Positions 1-9,659 of a stretch of 64,000 nucleotides of DNA are shown piece after piece (positions within the stretch are counted from its first letter, which is position 1; each line of letters starts with the position of its first letter). A model generated the notes under the pieces. The model saw only the letters and a list, made by a program, of their open reading frames with translations, ran no database searches and was not told where the DNA came from. This stretch comes from Symbiodinium natans. Its lineage: Eukaryota > Sar > Dinophyceae > Suessiales > Symbiodiniaceae. The translations under genes were made by a program, and so were the position numbers. The stretch is from the NCBI GenBank assembly GCA_905221605.1, contig CAJNDS010002176.1, positions 35,001 through 99,000 on the forward strand. Direction: 5' to 3'.

Positions 1-86
1 CCCTCTTCCCCCGACATCATCGCTTTCCTCCCGACTCCCCACCCTGACTCTCATTAAAAAGGCCACAGTTGTCCATCACCACGCAG

Positions 87-118
87 AGAGTCGACTTGAA
101 GATACGGGGAAGTCGGAG
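87..118 (+). CDS. candidate coding exon
   Basis: Follows the acceptor CACGCAG and precedes a GC donor. Reads SRLEDTGKSE with 2 nt in and 0 out, which joins in frame to the exon at 225. It is short, so the call rests mainly on that join. Confidence 0.45.
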
Positions 119-224
119 GCGTGTTCAATTGGCGTGGCGGCTCTGAGGAAACCCTGAATCCATCCGGACCCTCTTGGACCCCTTCGGCCTCCTGAGCCAG
201 CCCCCCCCCAAGCCCCTAGCACAG

Positions 225-268
225 GCCGAGGTGCTCAAAGCCCAGGCAGCTGCTGAGGCGGAGGCAGG
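225..268 (+). CDS. candidate exon, coiled-coil type
   Basis: Acceptor TAGCACAG, donor GG|GTAGTC. Reads AEVLKAQAAAEAEAG, an Ala/Glu-rich helix of coiled-coil type. 0 nt in, 2 out. Partner proteins and function are unknown. Confidence 0.6.
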
Positions 269-937
269 GTAGTCGAGTTCTAGGATCCCCTGGACCAAGT
301 TATGCTTCATTACATGGAGCTGCGAGCTTAAGGGTTTCAGAGAGCCATAGATTCCATCACGCGACTGCCCTTTCAGAGCTGCCCGAAATTCATACAATGC
401 CCACCCAGGCGACGCTCGACAGAAACCTTCTCTGCTGACAAGAACCCGCAGTCGTAGCTGCCAGCTCCAAGTAGGCTTCACCCCTCGACCCCGGCAAAGC
501 CATCCAGCTGTTTCGTGCCGCGGCAAGGCCAAGGCTACGCCAGAGGGCGGTGGTGGGGCCTTGGATCAGGAGAGCGCCTGTGGATGACGGGCTTGTTCGA
601 GCCGTGGTGCGTCAGGGGGCAATGGGTTTGCGGTGGGCGTTCAGGTGGTCATCCCAGGTTGCAGGGTCCGAGTTGTGGCCGCATGCAAGTGTCCTCCACT
701 CCACTTGCTGCAAGTTGCTTCTTCATAGCTGGTAGCCAAGAGACTACTAAATCAATAGAGCTGTTTTCTGACAGCCGAGAGCGCCTTTAAATCATTCGAT
801 GCTTGGCATTCAAGAAGCTTAGGAACTCCTTCCCACCTCGTGATCATTCGGAAATCCGCTTCCTTGCTCCGATGCATGCGCAAGACTGAAGCCACGGCAC
901 GCTTGGCATTGAAGGCTGAATGCGCGGGTGCTTGCAG
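269..937. other. no supported gene
   Basis: Both strands have open frames here, but none has a convincing acceptor, donor and composition together. A helix-like stretch near 885-930 (TEATARLALKAE) may be part of an exon, but I could not place its ends. Confidence 0.5.
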
Positions 938-1001
938 GAGCTAGTCAGAGTGGCCACGGAGTTCGAAGCGTCAAGCGAAGCGGCGTCGAAGTCCGTGACA
1001 G
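938..1001 (+). CDS. candidate exon, coiled-coil type
   Basis: Acceptor GTGCTTGCAG, donor ACAG|GTGCGG. Begins ELVRVATEFEASSEAASK, a charged helix. 0 nt in and 1 out, matching the 2 nt needed by the exon at 2467. Confidence 0.65.
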
Positions 1002-1170
1002 GTGCGGCAAAGGGCATGAGAAAAGTTGTAATCCTCCTGTCGTGGTATACAAGGTGTGAGACTTCGGTACTGCAAGCATAAGCCAAAGACGAATCCCCGC
1101 CTTTCCCGTCCTAACGTGACCCACTTGTGGACGTTCTCTTGGGTCTTGGGATCAGAGCACATCCTTCTGG

Positions 1171-1311
1171 CTGGTTCTTAGTAGGGAATGAGGGAATGAG
1201 GTACCCTATATATATATATATATATATAAACACACATATATATACACATATACATACCCTTTCATGGATTATATAGGGTACCTCATTCCCTGATTCCCTA
1301 CTAAGAGCCAG
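1171..1311. mobile_element. family A inverted-repeat element (introner candidate)
   Basis: Ends are inverted copies: CTGGTTCTTAGTAGGGAATG at the left, CCCTACTAAGAGCCAG at the right. The core is an AT-rich palindrome (1207-1280). The left end holds GT (CTG|GTTCTTAG) and the right end closes with AG (GCCAG|), so the element could be spliced out as a GT-AG intron. No clear target duplication. Confidence 0.65.
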
Positions 1312-1410
1312 GGGGGGGCCCTTCGGAGCTGCGAAAGCGCCTGTCCAGGATGCGTGGACCGCATGGACCCCGCGAACTTGATGCGGACGCTTGGGCTGCC
1401 AAAAAGTCTA

Positions 1411-1556
1411 AACCCTCGGGTTGAGGGTTTAGGGTTTAGGGTCGAGGGTTGAGGGTTTAGGGTTGAGGGTTTGGGGTTTAAGGTTGAGGGTTTAGGGTTT
1501 AGGGTTGAGGGTTTAGGGTTTAGGGTTTTCGGGTTTAGGGTTTAGGGTTCAGGGTG
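1411..1556 (+). repeat. telomere-type array, TTTAGGG strand
   Basis: Degenerate TTTAGGG and TTGAGGG units mixed with variants. Interstitial, not a chromosome end, because unique sequence lies on both sides. Confidence 0.9.
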
Positions 1557-2013
1557 TAGCTTCAAGTCGGAACTCGGCCAAAGATAGGCCACCTAACGAG
1601 CCCCCAGTGTACTCAGCACACTCCGCTGTGAATGTTGCTCACCCCCGAGTTTATGTCTCTCAACGTCCCCACGAAGAAGCGGCTGCCCTGTTCGACCTGT
1701 AGCAACTTCAGGAGATTTCAGGAGCCCAACCCAGCGCAAAAAGCTGAACACGAGACATGCTCCCAGGATACGTGGCCCAACAGAGGCGCACCTGAGAATT
1801 TTCAGGGGTCGTGACAGTGAGAGTGCAAAGTAAGAAGGGCCCCCTCCTGAACCCCCTAACGCTTGTATAGCCTAAGCCACGCATGTTCTTGTTTTCGGCG
1901 TTGCTTCTCTCACCCTGGGCGCCTGAGGGCCTTCTGTGGGTTATCTTCCCTAATCCTTCAGACCCTGCAGCAGAAGAAGAGCGAGAGAGTTCAGCCCTCG
2001 CCCCAACGAAGAA

Positions 2014-2037
2014 AGAAAGAAAGCAAGAAAGAAAGAA

Positions 2038-2092
<55 letters not shown>

Positions 2093-2170
2093 GCTACGCG
2101 AGGGTTCGTCCCCTTTCGTCCCCCAAGCCCCATGAAAGAAAGAGCGAGAGAGAGAGAGAGAGAGAGTGCG
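2014..2170 (+). repeat. GA/GAAA-rich microsatellites
   Basis: Purine-only runs of GAAA and GA at 2014-2090 and 2140-2168. A further GAA/GA run lies at 2322-2370. They create long, low-complexity open frames on both strands (Lys/Arg/Glu or Ser/Leu/Phe), which are not genes. Confidence 0.85.
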
Positions 2171-2466
2171 CAAACCCGTAGGGGCTTTTGTGTATGGTTG
2201 CGGTTATTTGTTTGAAGTAGTGTTTTGACGGGACAAGGGCCGGGCACGAAGGGGGAAGTTTCACGCCAGAACTGGACCAGGCGCGCTCCTGCGCGAGGGG
2301 TCCGCTGGGCCCCCCAAACCCCGAAGAAGAAGAAGAAGAAGAAGAGGAAGAGAGAGAGAGAGAGAGAGACATGGGGGTTTAGGCTTTCTTTACGTGAGAG
2401 GGGGTTGCGGCATGGGAGGGCTCCCTCCAAGCAAACGGTAGGACTTGTTATGCTTTGCTTTCGCAG

Positions 2467-2487
2467 CTGAAGCACGTCTTGTGAAGG
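2467..2487 (+). CDS. candidate micro-exon
   Basis: Acceptor GCTTTCGCAG, possible GA donor (AAGG|GATGAG). Reads AEARLVK after taking the single base left by the exon at 938; that phase agreement is the main support. Confidence 0.4.
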
Positions 2488-2581
2488 GATGAGTTTGACA
2501 TTGAGTGCGGGTCCATGAGGCAGAAGCAGCCAGAACACATGCCGGACCCCGCCGTGTCGTGTTTCCCAGTGTCCCCGCAAG

Positions 2582-2620
2582 GAGCTCAAGGCCTCGGCTG
2601 CGTTGCTGCAGAGCCTGCGG
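2582..2620 (+). CDS. candidate exon
   Basis: Acceptor GTCCCCGCAAG. Reads ELKASAALLQSL, a helix. The donor is unclear; a GC site near 2617 is possible. Confidence 0.4.
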
Positions 2621-2778
2621 CGCAGCTATCTTTCTCGCGTGGTTTTGATGGGGCAGCAGCCAACACACGCAGCAAGAAGGAAACGGCAACACGAACGCCG
2701 TTGAGCGCACACACCCAGCCGTGTTGTGCCTTGTTCCATGCTTGCTTTGTAAAGCCGTCCAAGCTCCCCCCCCCCAAG

Positions 2779-2881
2779 TCTCTGCATCTTGAGCTTCCGA
2801 GACCGGGCGCGGGCAGCCAAGTCCATCCTGGAAGAGACCCTGCAGAAGGCGCGCCGCATCAACGAGTCTCACTCTAAGCGG
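2779..2881 (+). CDS. candidate exon, coiled-coil type
   Basis: A C-rich tract ends in AAG as acceptor. GC donor after CGG. Contains RARAAKSILEETLQKARR, then INESHSKR. 1 nt in. All three frames are open in part; this one has the natural helix composition. Confidence 0.5.
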
Positions 2882-3140
2882 GCGTTCGCGTAAAGGGGTG
2901 AGCCGCTGGGGCTCGAAGGGCCATGCCCCAGAGCAGCCCACGTGTGCAAAAGTGTCCCCAAGACCCGACATTGGATGTTAAAAATTCCGTAGCGCCTTCA
3001 GCCCATGAACCGGTCCTATGTTGAAAAAAGTCATAGCGCCTTCGACCCCTGAACCGGTTCTCCACGTCCCAGGCGCCCCTGTGACTACAAGGAAGAATGG
3101 GAACGTTACCTTGAGCAAAAAACAGCCTTCATGCCGGCAG

Positions 3141-3185
3141 GTCCGCTCCGCGAAAGCTGCTGCGGCCCAGCGCGTCGAGCGCGAA
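3141..3185 (+). CDS. candidate exon, coiled-coil type
   Basis: Acceptor ATGCCGGCAG, GT donor (GCGAA|GTGCCC). Reads VRSAKAAAAQRVERE over 15 codons, 0 in and 0 out. Confidence 0.55.
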
Positions 3186-3385
3186 GTGCCCACCCAAGGG
3201 GACCAAAAACTCGAGGGGTTCGGTTTGGGGGGAAGCGTGCGTGTAGCATCTTCTGGGGCATCCTCGTCCACGGCTACTCTCTCTTCCCCCTTTGTTGAGG
3301 GTTGAGGGTTTTGAAGCTCTTTGGAGGGCGGAAGCTTCCGCCCTTCTTTTGCCGTCGCACTTGCAAAGCGTGTTTCTTGTTTCAG

Positions 3386-3430
3386 GCTCCTTGTGAAATA
3401 TCGCGGAGTCTTGGGATCACCTATCAGGGC
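3386..3430 (+). CDS. possible exon
   Basis: Strong acceptor (TTTCTTGTTTCAG). Two frames are open: LLVKYRGVLGSPIRAY or APCEISRSLGITYQ. The donor is not resolved. Confidence 0.35.
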
Positions 3431-3466
3431 CTATCACAGCAAGATGCCAGCTTTGGATTTTGGCAG

Positions 3467-3520
3467 AAGCGGAGGTGCGGAAAGTCGAGGCGCAGAAAGA
3501 GGCGGCGCGGCAGGCGCAGG
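3467..3520 (+). CDS. candidate exon, coiled-coil type
   Basis: Acceptor GATTTTGGCAG, GC donor. Reads AEAEVRKVEAQKEAARQAQ, a clear heptad-like helix. 2 nt in. Confidence 0.65.
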
Positions 3521-3714
3521 GCCCACGGCAAGATGTTGGGTCCTGGTTCAGCCGAGGAATTCTCGGGGGTTTCTGCGAGTTTTGGGGGAGGTCAAGGCTG
3601 GGATGCTCAGAGGCTCATCGAAGTACCAGGCCAGGGATTCCCCGGAGCAGAATTCGCCCGGCGTACCTTCAGAAGGGAGGCTCAGGCTCAGCTCCTTCGC
3701 TCCTTCGTGCGCAG

Positions 3715-3741
3715 GAAGCGATCTTCAAGCAGTACGACAAG
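3715..3741 (+). CDS. candidate exon
   Basis: Acceptor CTTCGTGCGCAG, GC donor (GACAAG|GCGCCG). Reads EAIFKQYDK and would extend the helix of the previous exon. The frame stays open to 3781 (APIWRADIGSLAP then stop), so a longer or terminal exon is possible. Confidence 0.5.
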
Positions 3742-4625
3742 GCGCCGATTTGGCGGGCAGACATCGGCTCTCTAGCTCCTTAGGGTCCTGCTTAAGATGT
3801 TTTTTCGGACCTGAAAAAAGAGCAGAGCGAAATTTTGAGTAGGTTGACGTTTTTTGCGCATTCCATGTGAGCTTGGCCACGTCCTAGATGGGGACTCTCA
3901 GCCCTTGGACCCGCTCTCTAAGAGAGCGTCCCCCGGGCCGCAGCGGAGGATGGGGATGGGAAGCTCAACGAGGCCGAAATTCGGGCCTCGGCCCTAGACT
4001 CCCTAGACTTCTCGCTTTCGGGGGGTTGAGCAACGTGTGGGCATAGAAATGGCGGGTTTCAACATGCTTCAACGTGTTGCCATACTGGGGGTCAGGTTGC
4101 AGGGGAACACGCCGCGTGAAGCGCGTGTGTGCATGAACCACATGCGCCTGCTTGACTGCTTGCAGCAAGTCGCATGAAGTAATTGAACAGCACAAGATGC
4201 ATCTGATTCTATCGGGTGAGCTTTGTCCTCTGGGTCGGGGTTGTGCACAGTGCATCTGCTCATGTAGGCACACAGCAACTGCTGCCTAGCCACTTGGCTG
4301 TCGAAGGCTTCTGTGTCCTCTTCGGTCTCCAAGTGAGGCCTATGTCGCTGGCGAGTACTCCTTTGAGCTTGGAGAGGACATTCGCAGACCGGATGACCTG
4401 GTTTGCATCACCAACCGGTCGTGACACGCACTGTAGCAGAGGCCACGATTCTGTCGTGAGCTCGGTGAAGAGCGGCTTATTTCAAAGGTGTTTGGTGCAT
4501 CCCAACTGTCTCGAACCTCGCCAGGGCAACGGTCACAAGTCAACTCCAGAACCCCCGAAGCATCCGGCGAACACACGCTGCTACATCCCCCTCCCGCCTT
4601 CTGCCTTCCTTCTGCCTTCTGCCAG
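3742..4625. other. no supported gene
   Basis: About 880 bp without a segment that meets the exon criteria. The ATG and stop-bounded frames here lack protein-like composition. Confidence 0.4.
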
Positions 4626-4700
4626 GACCGGCTCGAGCAGATACTCGCCGCAAGCTCCAACGGAGTCCGGCACAAGGACTTCGCCAAGTTGAGGTGCGAA
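4626..4700 (+). CDS. candidate exon
   Basis: Very strong pyrimidine tract and acceptor (CTTCTGCCAG), GC donor (TGCGAA|GCTTGG). Reads DRLEQILAASSNGVRHKDF, then AKLRCE. 0 in and 0 out, joining in frame to 5145. Confidence 0.65.
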
Positions 4701-4735
4701 GCTTGGAAGGGCACTCGACCTCGGATCTGCGGGGG

Positions 4736-4795
4736 TAATATATATATATATATAAATATACATTTATATACATATATATATATATATATGTATTA
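4736..4795. repeat. AT/TATA microsatellite
   Basis: Alternating AT tract with short interruptions, strongly self-complementary. Confidence 0.9.
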
Positions 4796-5144
4796 TTTTC
4801 CGAAGGCGGTCGACTTGGTGTCCGATCCCCGGTTGCAGGGTTGCAGGGGAGCCCTGGGTGTGGCATGTTGTGTGCGGGTGGGTTTCTCAATGGAGAAGAT
4901 CGGAATCCCGCATGCGTTTGTGAGAACGGAGTGTCCGTCGAGGGACCCCAGCCGGCATTCGTAGCTCTCATGCGCGCCCACTCTTGTGCCTTCAAGCTAT
5001 CTCAGAGCAAAAAAAGGTGTGGCATGGCATCTCTTCAAAAGTTGCAGGTTCGTGTCAAAGAGTCAAAAAATATGTCATAGGTGGGTCGCACCGTAGGGGT
5101 GCCATATGTGCCATAGGCATAGGCCACACAAGCGGAGGTCTCAG

Positions 5145-5182
5145 ATTGGCGACGCTTGGAAGGAGATCCTAAACAAGCAGAG
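5145..5182 (+). CDS. candidate exon
   Basis: Acceptor GAGGTCTCAG, GA donor (CAGAG|GACGGC). Reads IGDAWKEILNKQ and leaves AG, which completes an Arg codon with the next exon. Confidence 0.6.
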
Positions 5183-5312
5183 GACGGCCTTCTTCTTTCC
5201 TTCGAGACCTCCTGCAACTGCGAACTTGTCCCTAACCCGCTGGATCTTCGGCCCTGATTCTAGGCTCGCATCCAATTGCACACACCACCCCTGCCTGGAC
5301 AACCGTTTGCAG

Positions 5313-5374
5313 GAAAGAGAAGAATGACAAGCAGATGGCCACGATCAAGAAGAACTCAGCAGAAATCCTGCCGG
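5313..5374 (+). CDS. candidate exon
   Basis: Acceptor CCGTTTGCAG, GC donor. Reads KEKNDKQMATIKKNSAEILP. 1 nt in and 1 out; both agree with the exons at 5145 and 5515, giving four phase-consistent exons in a row. Confidence 0.68.
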
Positions 5375-5433
5375 GCTCCTATCCCACACACAGGCCGCCA
5401 ACTTCAAGCCCCTTTTTGCTCGTAATTTCTTCC

Positions 5434-5492
5434 TAAACCCTAAACCCTAAACCCTAAACCCCAAACCCCAAACCCTAAGCCCTGAACCCCAT
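5434..5492 (-). repeat. telomere-type array, CCCTAAA strand
   Basis: CCCTAAA and CCCCAAA units in the 3' part of the intron between the exons at 5313 and 5515, 22 bp before the next exon. Confidence 0.85.
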
Positions 5493-5514
5493 CACATCTC
5501 AGACCCAAAAGCAG

Positions 5515-5576
5515 TGACAGCCAAAAGGTCCGCCCTCAGCGGCGTGGAAGGCGAAGTCGCCAAGGCCGAGGCGCAG
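5515..5576 (+). CDS. candidate exon, coiled-coil type
   Basis: Acceptor CCAAAAGCAG, GC donor (GCGCAG|GCCGCC). Takes 1 base, then reads TAKRSALSGVEGEVAKAEAQ. 0 out. A TTTAGGG-strand array starts about 25 bp downstream. Confidence 0.7.
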
Positions 5577-5599
5577 GCCGCCTTTTCTGGGGCTTCTAG

Positions 5600-5708
5600 C
5601 GGTTTGGGGTTCAGGGGTTCAGGGTTCAGGGTTCAGGGTTTAGGGTTTAGGGTTTAGGGTTCAGGGTTTAGGGTTTAGGGTTTAGGGTTTAGGGTTTAGG
5701 GTTTAGGG
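5600..5708 (+). repeat. telomere-type array, TTTAGGG strand
   Basis: TTCAGGG then TTTAGGG units just downstream of the exon ending at 5576. Confidence 0.9.
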
Positions 5709-5807
5709 TCTCGGGTCCAGGGGTTCTGGTGGTTCCAAACCAGGGCCCCTTCTTGCGTCCCCCTAAGCGCCGCGCGCCCCCATCCCCCACATGCCCCCTT
5801 CGCCAAG

Positions 5808-5870
5808 AAGCAGGCAAAGCCGGGGAGGCTCTTGGGAGATGGCATCACCTTGGGGACGGGGACGGAACCC
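5808..5870 (+). CDS. possible exon
   Basis: Acceptor CCTTCGCCAAG. Reads KQAKPGRLLGDGITLG. The donor is not resolved and alternative frames are open. Confidence 0.3.
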
Positions 5871-5927
5871 TGAAAGGGGTTTATGGTTCATATGCCTCAA
5901 TAGGAGTTGTAGTAGGGTATATGAAGC

Positions 5928-6041
5928 AGGGTTTATATTACTGTTTTTGGTGAGTGTATAGAAGGTTCCTTTTTAATATTGGTGAGTGTATATACCGGGT
6001 GTCCTTTTGGGGATACAAGAAATATAAACCCTACTTCATAT
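5928..6041. mobile_element. family C inverted-repeat element
   Basis: Left end TATATGAAGCAGGGTTTATA, right end an inverted copy (AATATAAACCCTACTTCATA). Inside are two direct copies of TTGGTGAGTGTATA, each containing GTGAGT, a strong 5' splice consensus. Related copies at 32796, 40195 and 53640. Confidence 0.6.
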
Positions 6042-6503
6042 GACCCCAATTTTAGGGTTCATTGGGTCCCCAAGGCAGGATTCCTGTTCGCCACGCGCTT
6101 CAGGTTTCGTTCCCCCCATCATGTCCGGGCACGCTTCACCAGGTTGACTCGTGATTCTTGCGAGAGTTCTTTGAGTTTTTTTTGGGAGGGTTTAGGGTTT
6201 AGGGTCTCGGGTTTCGGGTTTAGGGTTTAGGGTTCAGGGTTTAAGGCCGTACTCCTGGGGGGAGAGGGGGAGGGGCACTTGCGAGGTCCGAATACTGGGC
6301 CCCATGATCCCGCGCGGCGCCGCCATGCTGGACATGCTCAGCGAGAGGAGCCCGAGCTACCTTTGGAAACTCCTAAGCAGGGCCCTCCACTTGCGTCTCA
6401 GAGGTCATTGGGGAAACTGGGGAGCAAGGTACCCTACGCGGTCCTTTCAAGGTTACGCAAATTTCGAGTTCCCGATGAGCCAGACAGTCTTAGGCAGCTC
6501 CAG

Positions 6504-6578
6504 TCATCGTTCAGGACCGAGGCGGCTGAGAGCGCCGTCGATGCTGCAAGGGACTTCCTGGCTGCTGCGAAGGAGCAG
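6504..6578 (+). CDS. candidate exon, coiled-coil type
   Basis: Acceptor CAGCTCCAG, GC donor (GAGCAG|GCAGGA). Contains TEAAESAVDAARDFLAAAKE. The frame is also open upstream (PDEPDSLRQLQ), so the exon may start up to 60 bp earlier. Confidence 0.6.
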
Positions 6579-6999
6579 GCAGGAGGGGGTTTAGGGTGTA
6601 GAGGGACATCGAAGCTTTGCTTAGCTTTCCAGGGCTTGGGGTGACTGAGTAACATACAAATTCCAAGAATGCAGCAGTGGCGCTCACGCCCAAGAATTCG
6701 GGACACAAGTCTATATTATGTTGCATTACAATATATCATGTCATATTATGTCGTATATGTTATACATATATTATATGTATATATAAATCTAGACACAATT
6801 TGTTTATACACATGTTTATGTTTTTACACATCATGTAGATACATTCATGATCATTCATGACTTCGAGAGCTGAGGAAGTGTGTAGGCCGTGTCAGCAAGT
6901 CCTCTGCCACTTGGGCCATTCAAGTCTCTCAGCGTGTGGAATAAGGCTCGGAAAGCGTTGATGGTGTTGCATCTCCCTAAACGTTAGTCCCAAATGAAG
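6579..6999. other. AT-rich spacer without a gene
   Basis: Includes an AT-rich stretch (6710-6860) with TATATGT-like repeats. No exon signals. Confidence 0.5.
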
Positions 7000-7050
7000 C
7001 CTACCCTGAAGGCCTTGGCACTCGGTGTCGACAGCAACTTCGAGACAGAG
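7000..7050 (+). CDS. candidate exon
   Basis: Acceptor CAAATGAAG (weak pyrimidine tract), GC donor (ACAGAG|GCGAGT). Reads PTLKALALGVDSNFETE, 17 codons, 0 in and 0 out. Confidence 0.42.
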
Positions 7051-7124
7051 GCGAGTTTCATTTTAGAAGACAGTCGGCAGGGCTCTTTCAATAAGCATAG
7101 GCTCACGTTCCTTTTTCCCCCTAG

Positions 7125-7167
7125 CTGGATTTCAAGAGGAGGAGCTTAGGAGTCATTCATGAGGAGG
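7125..7167 (+). CDS. candidate exon
   Basis: Strong acceptor (TTTTTCCCCCTAG), GC donor. Reads LDFKRRSLGVIHEE. Confidence 0.45.
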
Positions 7168-7447
7168 GCTTTAAGGGCCAACCTTCGTCTTATGACTCTG
7201 TTTTTAGGCTCCCTGCTTGAGATGAGCTGCCACTTTTCGACCGCACTTCCCAGTGCTGGCACAGCACACACGCCCAAGCAGGTGGCCCTCCCACGAAAGG
7301 AGGGAGCATTTACAGGGCTTCATGCACCTTCCTGCCCCAACCTGTCCTGGGTTCTTGAGTGGATCACGGGATGTCACGAGAAAATGGAGAAATGCCCATG
7401 CCCAACCAACGAAGTACCCTGCCGCCTCTGCGCAGCATCCTTCCCAG

Positions 7448-7471
7448 GCCAAGCAGATGGCGGCCGTGGAG
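7448..7471 (+). CDS. candidate micro-exon
   Basis: Acceptor CATCCTTCCCAG, GC donor (GTGGAG|GCCTGG). Reads AKQMAAVE, 8 codons, 0 in and 0 out. Confidence 0.5.
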
Positions 7472-7584
7472 GCCTGGAGTTTTCTTATTTGTTTTTTTTT
7501 TGGTTGCTCTTTGTGTTTTTTTCTATTTTTTTTATCCCACCTTTTGACACAATGTTTTAAAGGATTCTTGGGGCCCCAAGCCAG

Positions 7585-7677
7585 GGCTCCAAATGCCTCG
7601 CGCACCAGGCCAAGAACCTTCAGATGAAGGTGACGGCGCTGGAGAACCGCGTGAACGCGGCAGCGCATGTGTCCAAG
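7585..7677 (+). CDS. candidate exon, coiled-coil type
   Basis: Acceptor CCAAGCCAG, GC donor (TCCAAG|GCCTTG). 31 codons, 0 in and 0 out. Contains AKNLQMKVTALENRVNAA, a textbook heptad pattern, then AHVSK. Confidence 0.65.
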
Positions 7678-8090
7678 GCCTTGCGTTTGGCGAGTTGGCT
7701 TTGCGCGTTGCGTACCACCAACATCACTTGAGAGTGAAGACCTTGAGCCGGAAGTCTGGTGTCAGCAGCCCGTGATCGATGTAGAGGGCTCCCTTATTGC
7801 CCCAAAAGGGGCGCCCTGACTTTGAGAATCGCTCGGAGGGCGTAAGGAGACGGCACCCTCCAAACCTTGGAGGGATGATCCCAACCACACAGCAAGGCTC
7901 TTAACGAGGAGGGCTCCTGCTGGCACAATCAAATACATGCTTATGTAGCACTGTGGTATGTGGTCGCATACGACGGTCTATAAAACACTACAGCATACGA
8001 CAGTTTTGCTACAGTATGCCACAGCCAAGATATATGCTAAGTACAGTTCCAGACCTCAACACATGCCTGAGGCCCGCCTCACCTGCTCAG

Positions 8091-8192
8091 CCCGAACCCT
8101 CAATTCCCGACCCACTCAAGCGCGCTTCCCCGAAAAATGGCGAAGCTGTCGACGACCCGCCAATCTGGGAGCAGCAAGCCCCAAACCCAGAG
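8091..8192 (+). CDS. candidate exon
   Basis: Strong acceptor (CTCACCTGCTCAG) and canonical donor (CAGAG|GTAACA). 34 codons, 0 in and 0 out, Pro-rich: starts PEPSIPDPLKRASPKN, ends WEQQAPNPE. Joins in frame to 8218 after a 25-bp gap, which is very short for an intron, so the segment may instead be read through. Confidence 0.68.
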
Positions 8193-8217
8193 GTAACATC
8201 AAGGCTACTTACTGCAG

Positions 8218-8248
8218 AAGCTGAATGAGTACACTTTACACTTTCTGG
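8218..8248 (+). CDS. candidate exon
   Basis: Acceptor TTACTGCAG, GA donor (CTGG|GATACG). Reads KLNEYTLHFL and leaves 1 nt, matching 8412. Confidence 0.62.
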
Positions 8249-8411
8249 GATACGATCATCCCCTCTAGAACTGAAAGTGTACCCTTTTTGGGGGCTTATG
8301 AACTCAGCAACTAAGGCTCCAGTGTATTTATCAAGGGCCAGTAGACGGGGTGAGGACTCAGACTACGTCGTTATTCGTCTGGTCCATGTTTTGGTTTTGG
8401 TCGTTTTGCAG

Positions 8412-8533
8412 GTTCGCTTGGTGTGCGCCCCCCTTCGGACTCCTCCCCCAAGTTTCGCCCACCTTTTAAGTCTCGTAGGACCCTTCAAGAAAGCACCCAG
8501 AGACCTCCAATTCTCGTAGTGCAAGATTCCTAG
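8412..8533 (+). CDS. candidate terminal exon
   Basis: Strong acceptor (GGTCGTTTTGCAG). With the base left by 8248 it reads SLGVRPPSDSSPKFRPPFKS and stays open for 40 codons, ending PPILVVQDS before TAG (8531-8533). This could be the end of a gene, unless a donor lies inside. Confidence 0.55.
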
Positions 8534-8660
8534 ACCCTAAACTGTTAAGCCCGAAGCCCTGAACCCTAAACTCCTAAACTCCTAAACCCCTGTGGGTTCT
8601 GAGCCCTGAGCCCTAAACCCCCAAACTCCCTTAAACGACCCTGAGCCTCCAGCCCGCAAT
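8534..8660 (-). repeat. telomere-type array, CCCTAAA strand, degenerate
   Basis: CCCTAAA, CCCTGAA and CTCCTAAA units just before the exon at 8676. Confidence 0.75.
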
Positions 8661-8675
8661 CTGGGCATCGGCCAG

Positions 8676-8729
8676 GCCGCGCGGAGCAAAATTCAGCTCC
8701 AGGAGCGGAAAGCGGCGCTTCTCAGGGAG
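8676..8729 (+). CDS. candidate exon, coiled-coil type
   Basis: Acceptor CATCGGCCAG, GC donor (AGGGAG|GCGGGG). Reads AARSKIQLQERKAALLRE, 18 codons, 0 in and 0 out. CCCTAAA-type repeats lie upstream and TTTAGGG-type downstream. Confidence 0.67.
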
Positions 8730-8756
8730 GCGGGGGTGTTGAGAGGTCAACAAGAG

Positions 8757-8842
8757 GGTTCAGGGTTTGGGGTTCAGGGTTTAGGCTTTAGGGTTTAGGG
8801 TTCAGGGTTTAGGGTTTAGGGTTTAGGATTTCGGGTGTAGGG
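8757..8842 (+). repeat. telomere-type array, TTTAGGG strand
   Basis: TTTAGGG and TTCAGGG units, 28 bp after the exon ending at 8729. Confidence 0.9.
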
Positions 8843-9009
8843 GCCCCCAGAAAACCATACCACAATCCTTTCTGCAAACATGCTTTTCCAGAATCCCCCC
8901 TTGAGCAAAAGCAGGGCCGCGAGAGTCCGGTGAAATTCACAGTTCCGTGGGGTTCAAAGTCCGTAGAGGTGTGAAGCTAGCCCTCCCGCCTGCTGCCATC
9001 CGGTTTCAG

Positions 9010-9038
9010 GCGACGTCGATGTGAAGATCCGGGTCCAG
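9010..9038 (+). CDS. candidate exon
   Basis: Acceptor CCGGTTTCAG, GC donor (GTCCAG|GCAGGC). Reads DVDVKIRVQ, a beta-strand-like segment. Confidence 0.45.
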
Positions 9039-9382
9039 GCAGGCCTCACACCCATGGCTTCGAGGCAGAATTGTTCCAATCTTCAGCTTCCGGGATGAAA
9101 AGGGAGCGCCGTGAGGGCTGTCCCGTGCAGTCCCGCCCACTTTTAGCCCGTAAGCTCATCCGCTGGGCCTGGCGACTGTTGAACCCTAGTGGCAGGAGTC
9201 CAAAATGCAACAATGTTGCGACAGGCGGTATTCTGGTTTGTGGAGTTCGTTATTGAGTCTTAAGTCTTGGGAGCTTACCTCAGCTAACCGCTGCGATGGA
9301 AGGCCCCGGCACTTTCCGATGGACGCGGAGTCAATGTCTTCCCAGGCGACAAACTATCCAACATAGCTTACTTGTCTTTCAG

Positions 9383-9418
9383 CTAGAGCACCTTACACTA
9401 CAACCCCGCATGAAGCAG
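9383..9418 (+). CDS. candidate exon
   Basis: Strong acceptor (CTTGTCTTTCAG), GA donor (AAGCAG|GAATGC). Reads LEHLTLQPRMKQ, 12 codons, 0 in and 0 out. Confidence 0.6.
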
Positions 9419-9578
9419 GAATGCTCCTGTAGCATACCTTACGTGTGGAGACATCGTTAAGTTTTTGGCTTTGCTACAGCTGCATTGCACGCAACGACCC
9501 GCGGAACTGTAAAGCCGCTCCATCCTCCCCACCAGACCCTGTGGCAACCGAGAAGAGAGCAACCACCTCGTGATGCAG

Positions 9579-9659
9579 GAAATGACCGGGGCCCGTGAGA
9601 ACGCTTTGCTGACTTCTCCAACAGCCAGTCGGGAAGCTTTCGAGGCTGTTCAGGGACGA
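9579..9659 (+). CDS. candidate exon
   Basis: Acceptor CGTGATGCAG. Starts EMTGARENALLTSPTASREA. The frame stays open past 9720. The donor is not resolved; GA sites near 9632 and 9655 are options. Confidence 0.5.

Noticed and set aside
1708-2589. 293-codon minus-strand open frame
   Set aside because: Most of it is translated GA/GAAA microsatellite (long Ser-Leu runs). No splice context and no natural composition outside the repeats.
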